The position numbers and the translations under genes were made by a program. From Thermodesulfobacteriota bacterium (lineage in GTDB: Bacteria > Desulfobacterota > Syntrophorhabdia > Syntrophorhabdales > JANXAF01): DNA of 64,000 nucleotides. The stretch lies in assembly GCA_025062045.1 (NCBI GenBank), contig JANXAF010000001.1:205256-269255 (forward strand). Reading direction: 5' to 3'. The notes under the pieces were generated by a model. It was not told the origin of the DNA. It worked only from the letters and a program-made list of their open reading frames with translations, and ran no database searches. Shown here piece after piece: positions 62,735-64,000 of the stretch (positions are counted from its first letter, which is position 1; every line of letters begins with the position of its first letter).

Positions 62735-63171
62735 AGTCCGAGTTCTGAGACCATGTCGACGATCTTTTCGAAATTAGACGTAACTTCTCGAACTAGCTCA
62801 TCCCATCTTTCCTTGCTCCATATCTCGATCTTCTTATTCATCCCTATTATGACGACCTGTTTCTCTATTTTCGCGTACGATTTCAGGGACTGTGGAATAA
62901 GGATTCTCCCAAGTCTGTCGATTGGGCACTCGCACGCACCTGAAAAGTAGAATCTTAAAAACGTCCTTGCCTCTTTCTTGAGGTTCCCGATCCTCGATAT
63001 GTTCTCTTTTATCGCTTCCCATTCTTTTTTTGGATATGCAACTATGCAACCATCGAGATTGGTGAGGATAAGGTTAAGATCGTAGTGACGCGCGAGTACT
63101 TCCCTAAACTTAGCAGGAATACTCACCCTGTTTTTGTCGTCGAGACTATACTCGTATCTACCCTCAAACAT
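62731..63171 (-). CDS. mraZ: Transcriptional regulator MraZ
   Basis: 146 residues, two tandem AbrB-like (SpoVT/MraZ) repeats: YEYSLDDKNRVSIPAKFREVL in the first and CECPIDRLGRILIPQSLKSYA in the second, each with the DxxxR motif. Acts on the dcw promoter. First gene of the cluster, with a consensus promoter and candidate operator repeats just upstream. No clear Shine-Dalgarno is visible before its ATG. Confidence 0.95.
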   Translation of the reverse strand: MFEGRYEYSLDDKNRVSIPAKFREVLARHYDLNLILTNLDGCIVAYPKKEWEAIKENISRIGNLKKEARTFLRFYFSGACECPIDRLGRILIPQSLKSYAKIEKQVVIIGMNKKIEIWSKERWDELVREVTSNFEKIVDMVSELGL

Positions 63172-63173
63172 TT

Positions 63174-63199
63174 AACACCATATACCACACTTTACCACA
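63174..63199 (-). promoter_or_regulatory. Candidate MraZ operator repeats
   Basis: Minus strand carries TGTGGT, TGTGGT and GGTGTT at a regular 10-nt period (63194-63199, 63184-63189, 63174-63179) between the -10 box and the mraZ start codon. MraZ is known to bind three or more short G-rich repeats with 10-bp phasing in its own promoter. Good fit in position and phase, imperfect in sequence. Confidence 0.6.
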
Positions 63200-63202
63200 T
63201 CA

Positions 63203-63231
63203 ACTATACGCCCACACTTGGAGGATGTCAA
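63203..63231 (-). promoter_or_regulatory. Sigma70-type promoter of the dcw cluster
   Basis: On the minus strand TTGACA (63226-63231), 17-nt spacer, TATAGT (63203-63208). Start near 63196, so the MraZ repeats lie in or at the start of the transcript. Confidence 0.78.
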
Positions 63232-63267
63232 GTTTTTTATCTCAGATTTCCCTGCGCTCTTATTCAC

Positions 63268-63295
63268 TTGATTATTGCCGAGAAAGTTATAAAAT
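63268..63295 (+). promoter_or_regulatory. Possible promoter of xerC
   Basis: TTGATT (63268-63273), 16-nt spacer, TAAAAT (63290-63295). The start site would be close to 63302 and the ATG at 63306, leaving almost no leader. Confidence 0.45.
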
Positions 63296-63305
63296 AATAA
63301 GCCTC

Positions 63306-64000
63306 ATGTCTCAAAAGAATCTCCGTCTTCTTTTACAGGATTTTCTGAGTTACCTCGAATATGAGAAATCTTACTCTCAAAATACCCTTAAGGCTTACAG
63401 AAGGGATATAGAAGAGTTCCTTTTCTTCTTGGACAGAAAAGATTATGGCTTAGAGGATCATCACGCAATCAGGGCCTACTTGATTGAAAAATACAAGGCC
63501 TTAAGAAAGACCTCTATGTGTAGAAAAATTTCGGCCATCAAATCCTTTTATAGGTTTATGAAGAAAAAGGGACACATAGATGAAGATCCAACCTTCCTCA
63601 TAAAGAGTCCGAGACCTGAAAAACTCCTTCCCAAATTTTTCACGATCGATGAAATCTTCAAATTTCTCGATTCGATTCCCGATAAAGGGATCTTACAGAA
63701 AAGGAACAAGGCCCTCTTCGAACTTTTATACTCCACGGGGATCAGGGCTCAGGAGGCTCTAAATACGAACGTAGAGGATATCCATTTAGAGGGAATGTGG
63801 CTTAAAGTTAAAGGGAAAGGTGGAAAAGAAAGGATAGTTCCGTTTGGGGAAAAAGCAAAAGTAGCAATTGTGGAGTATTTACAAGAGAGGGCTAAAATAT
63901 TTCCTTACAGGGATAATGATCCTCTCTTCGTAAATAGATACGGAAGGCGTTTATCTTACAGGGGACTACATAGCATAATGAAAAAGTTAAAACGGATCTC
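63306..64000 (+). CDS. xerC: Tyrosine recombinase XerC, 3' end beyond the window
   Basis: 231 N-terminal residues are present. The SAM-like N-terminal DNA-binding domain (LLLQDFLSYLEYEKSYSQNT, ISAIKSFYRFMKKKGHI) is followed by the catalytic domain with the first catalytic Arg in LLYSTGIRAQEALNTNV and the Lys in VKGKGGKERIVPFGEKA. The last His-Arg and Tyr are outside the window. Resolves chromosome dimers at dif; its location next to the dcw cluster suggests the housekeeping recombinase rather than a mobile integrase. Confidence 0.9.
   Translation, partial: MSQKNLRLLLQDFLSYLEYEKSYSQNTLKAYRRDIEEFLFFLDRKDYGLEDHHAIRAYLIEKYKALRKTSMCRKISAIKSFYRFMKKKGHIDEDPTFLIKSPRPEKLLPKFFTIDEIFKFLDSIPDKGILQKRNKALFELLYSTGIRAQEALNTNVEDIHLEGMWLKVKGKGGKERIVPFGEKAKVAIVEYLQERAKIFPYRDNDPLFVNRYGRRLSYRGLHSIMKKLKRI

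Noticed and set aside
63306-64000. xerC as a phage or island integrase
   Set aside because: No attachment-site repeats, tRNA target or mobile genes lie near it; the sequence and place next to the dcw cluster fit the housekeeping XerC.
1-64000. CRISPR arrays, insertion sequences or prophage
   Set aside because: I saw no regularly spaced direct repeats, transposase motifs or phage structural genes in the window.

Overview
The window reads as chromosomal DNA of a strictly anaerobic, probably moderately thermophilic bacterium of the former Deltaproteobacteria (Desulfobacterota-like). This placement is inferred from gene content, not from a marker tree. The supporting content is a menaquinone methyltransferase, class III anaerobic ribonucleotide reductase, a multihaem c3-type cytochrome, a haem-binding sensor kinase paired with an NtrC-type sigma54 activator, two Liv-type ABC transporter operons, an ADP-forming acyl-CoA synthetase fused to a GNAT domain, two-subunit class I fumarase with malic enzyme, and Lys/Glu/Ile-rich proteins. 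There is no phage, insertion sequence or CRISPR array. Almost every base belongs to tightly packed operons with 1-40 nt overlaps.

Layout. 1-5.9 kb: 5'-complete, 3'-truncated MgtA-type P-type ATPase with a promoter and a structured leader; menaquinone methyltransferase / DUF362 / NapH-NapG-like iron-sulfur membrane protein; tRNA-Arg(CCG); a lone SAF-domain protein with a DUF169 protein. 6-12.8 kb: Liv transporter operon 1 with an acyl-CoA ligase embedded in it, ended by a strong terminator. 12.8-20.2 kb: rpoD, the nrdD-glutaredoxin-nrdG operon, and the acyl-CoA synthetase/acetyltransferase. 20.2-25.6 kb: a regulatory and redox module (below). 25.8-32.7 kb: a GH13 enzyme and Liv operon 2. 32.8-45.9 kb: CNNM/CorC-like protein, glycosyltransferase, MoxR-DUF58-transglutaminase operon, thioredoxin-CcdA pair, inositol-phosphate synthase with a CDP-alcohol phosphotransferase, and malic enzyme with fumarase. 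45.1-63.2 kb: a full-order dcw (division and cell wall) cluster on the minus strand from mraZ to ftsZ, then a radical SAM enzyme and an unknown protein. 63.3 kb to the end: xerC, cut by the window.

The two most unusual parts. (1) In the dcw cluster every gene looks intact except the two that should encode the septal peptidoglycan polymerase and transpeptidase. The ftsI slot holds a 248-residue protein with a membrane anchor, traces of the transpeptidase fold, no catalytic Ser, Lys, SxN or KTG motif, and a C-terminal PASTA-like domain. The ftsW slot holds a 264-residue polytopic protein that lacks the SEDS signature loop. Both are open reading frames with normal 4-nt overlaps to their neighbours, so they look like maintained, catalytically dead relatives. 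(2) The 20.2-25.6 kb module encodes a Cys-rich protein with a GcvH-like domain lacking the lipoyl lysine, two paralogous small membrane proteins ending in the same LGFTMADGGE tail, a c-haem sensor kinase, an NtrC-type regulator and an octahaem cytochrome. Its first and last genes each have a well-placed sigma54 (-24/-12) promoter, which suggests the regulator controls its own module in response to a redox signal.
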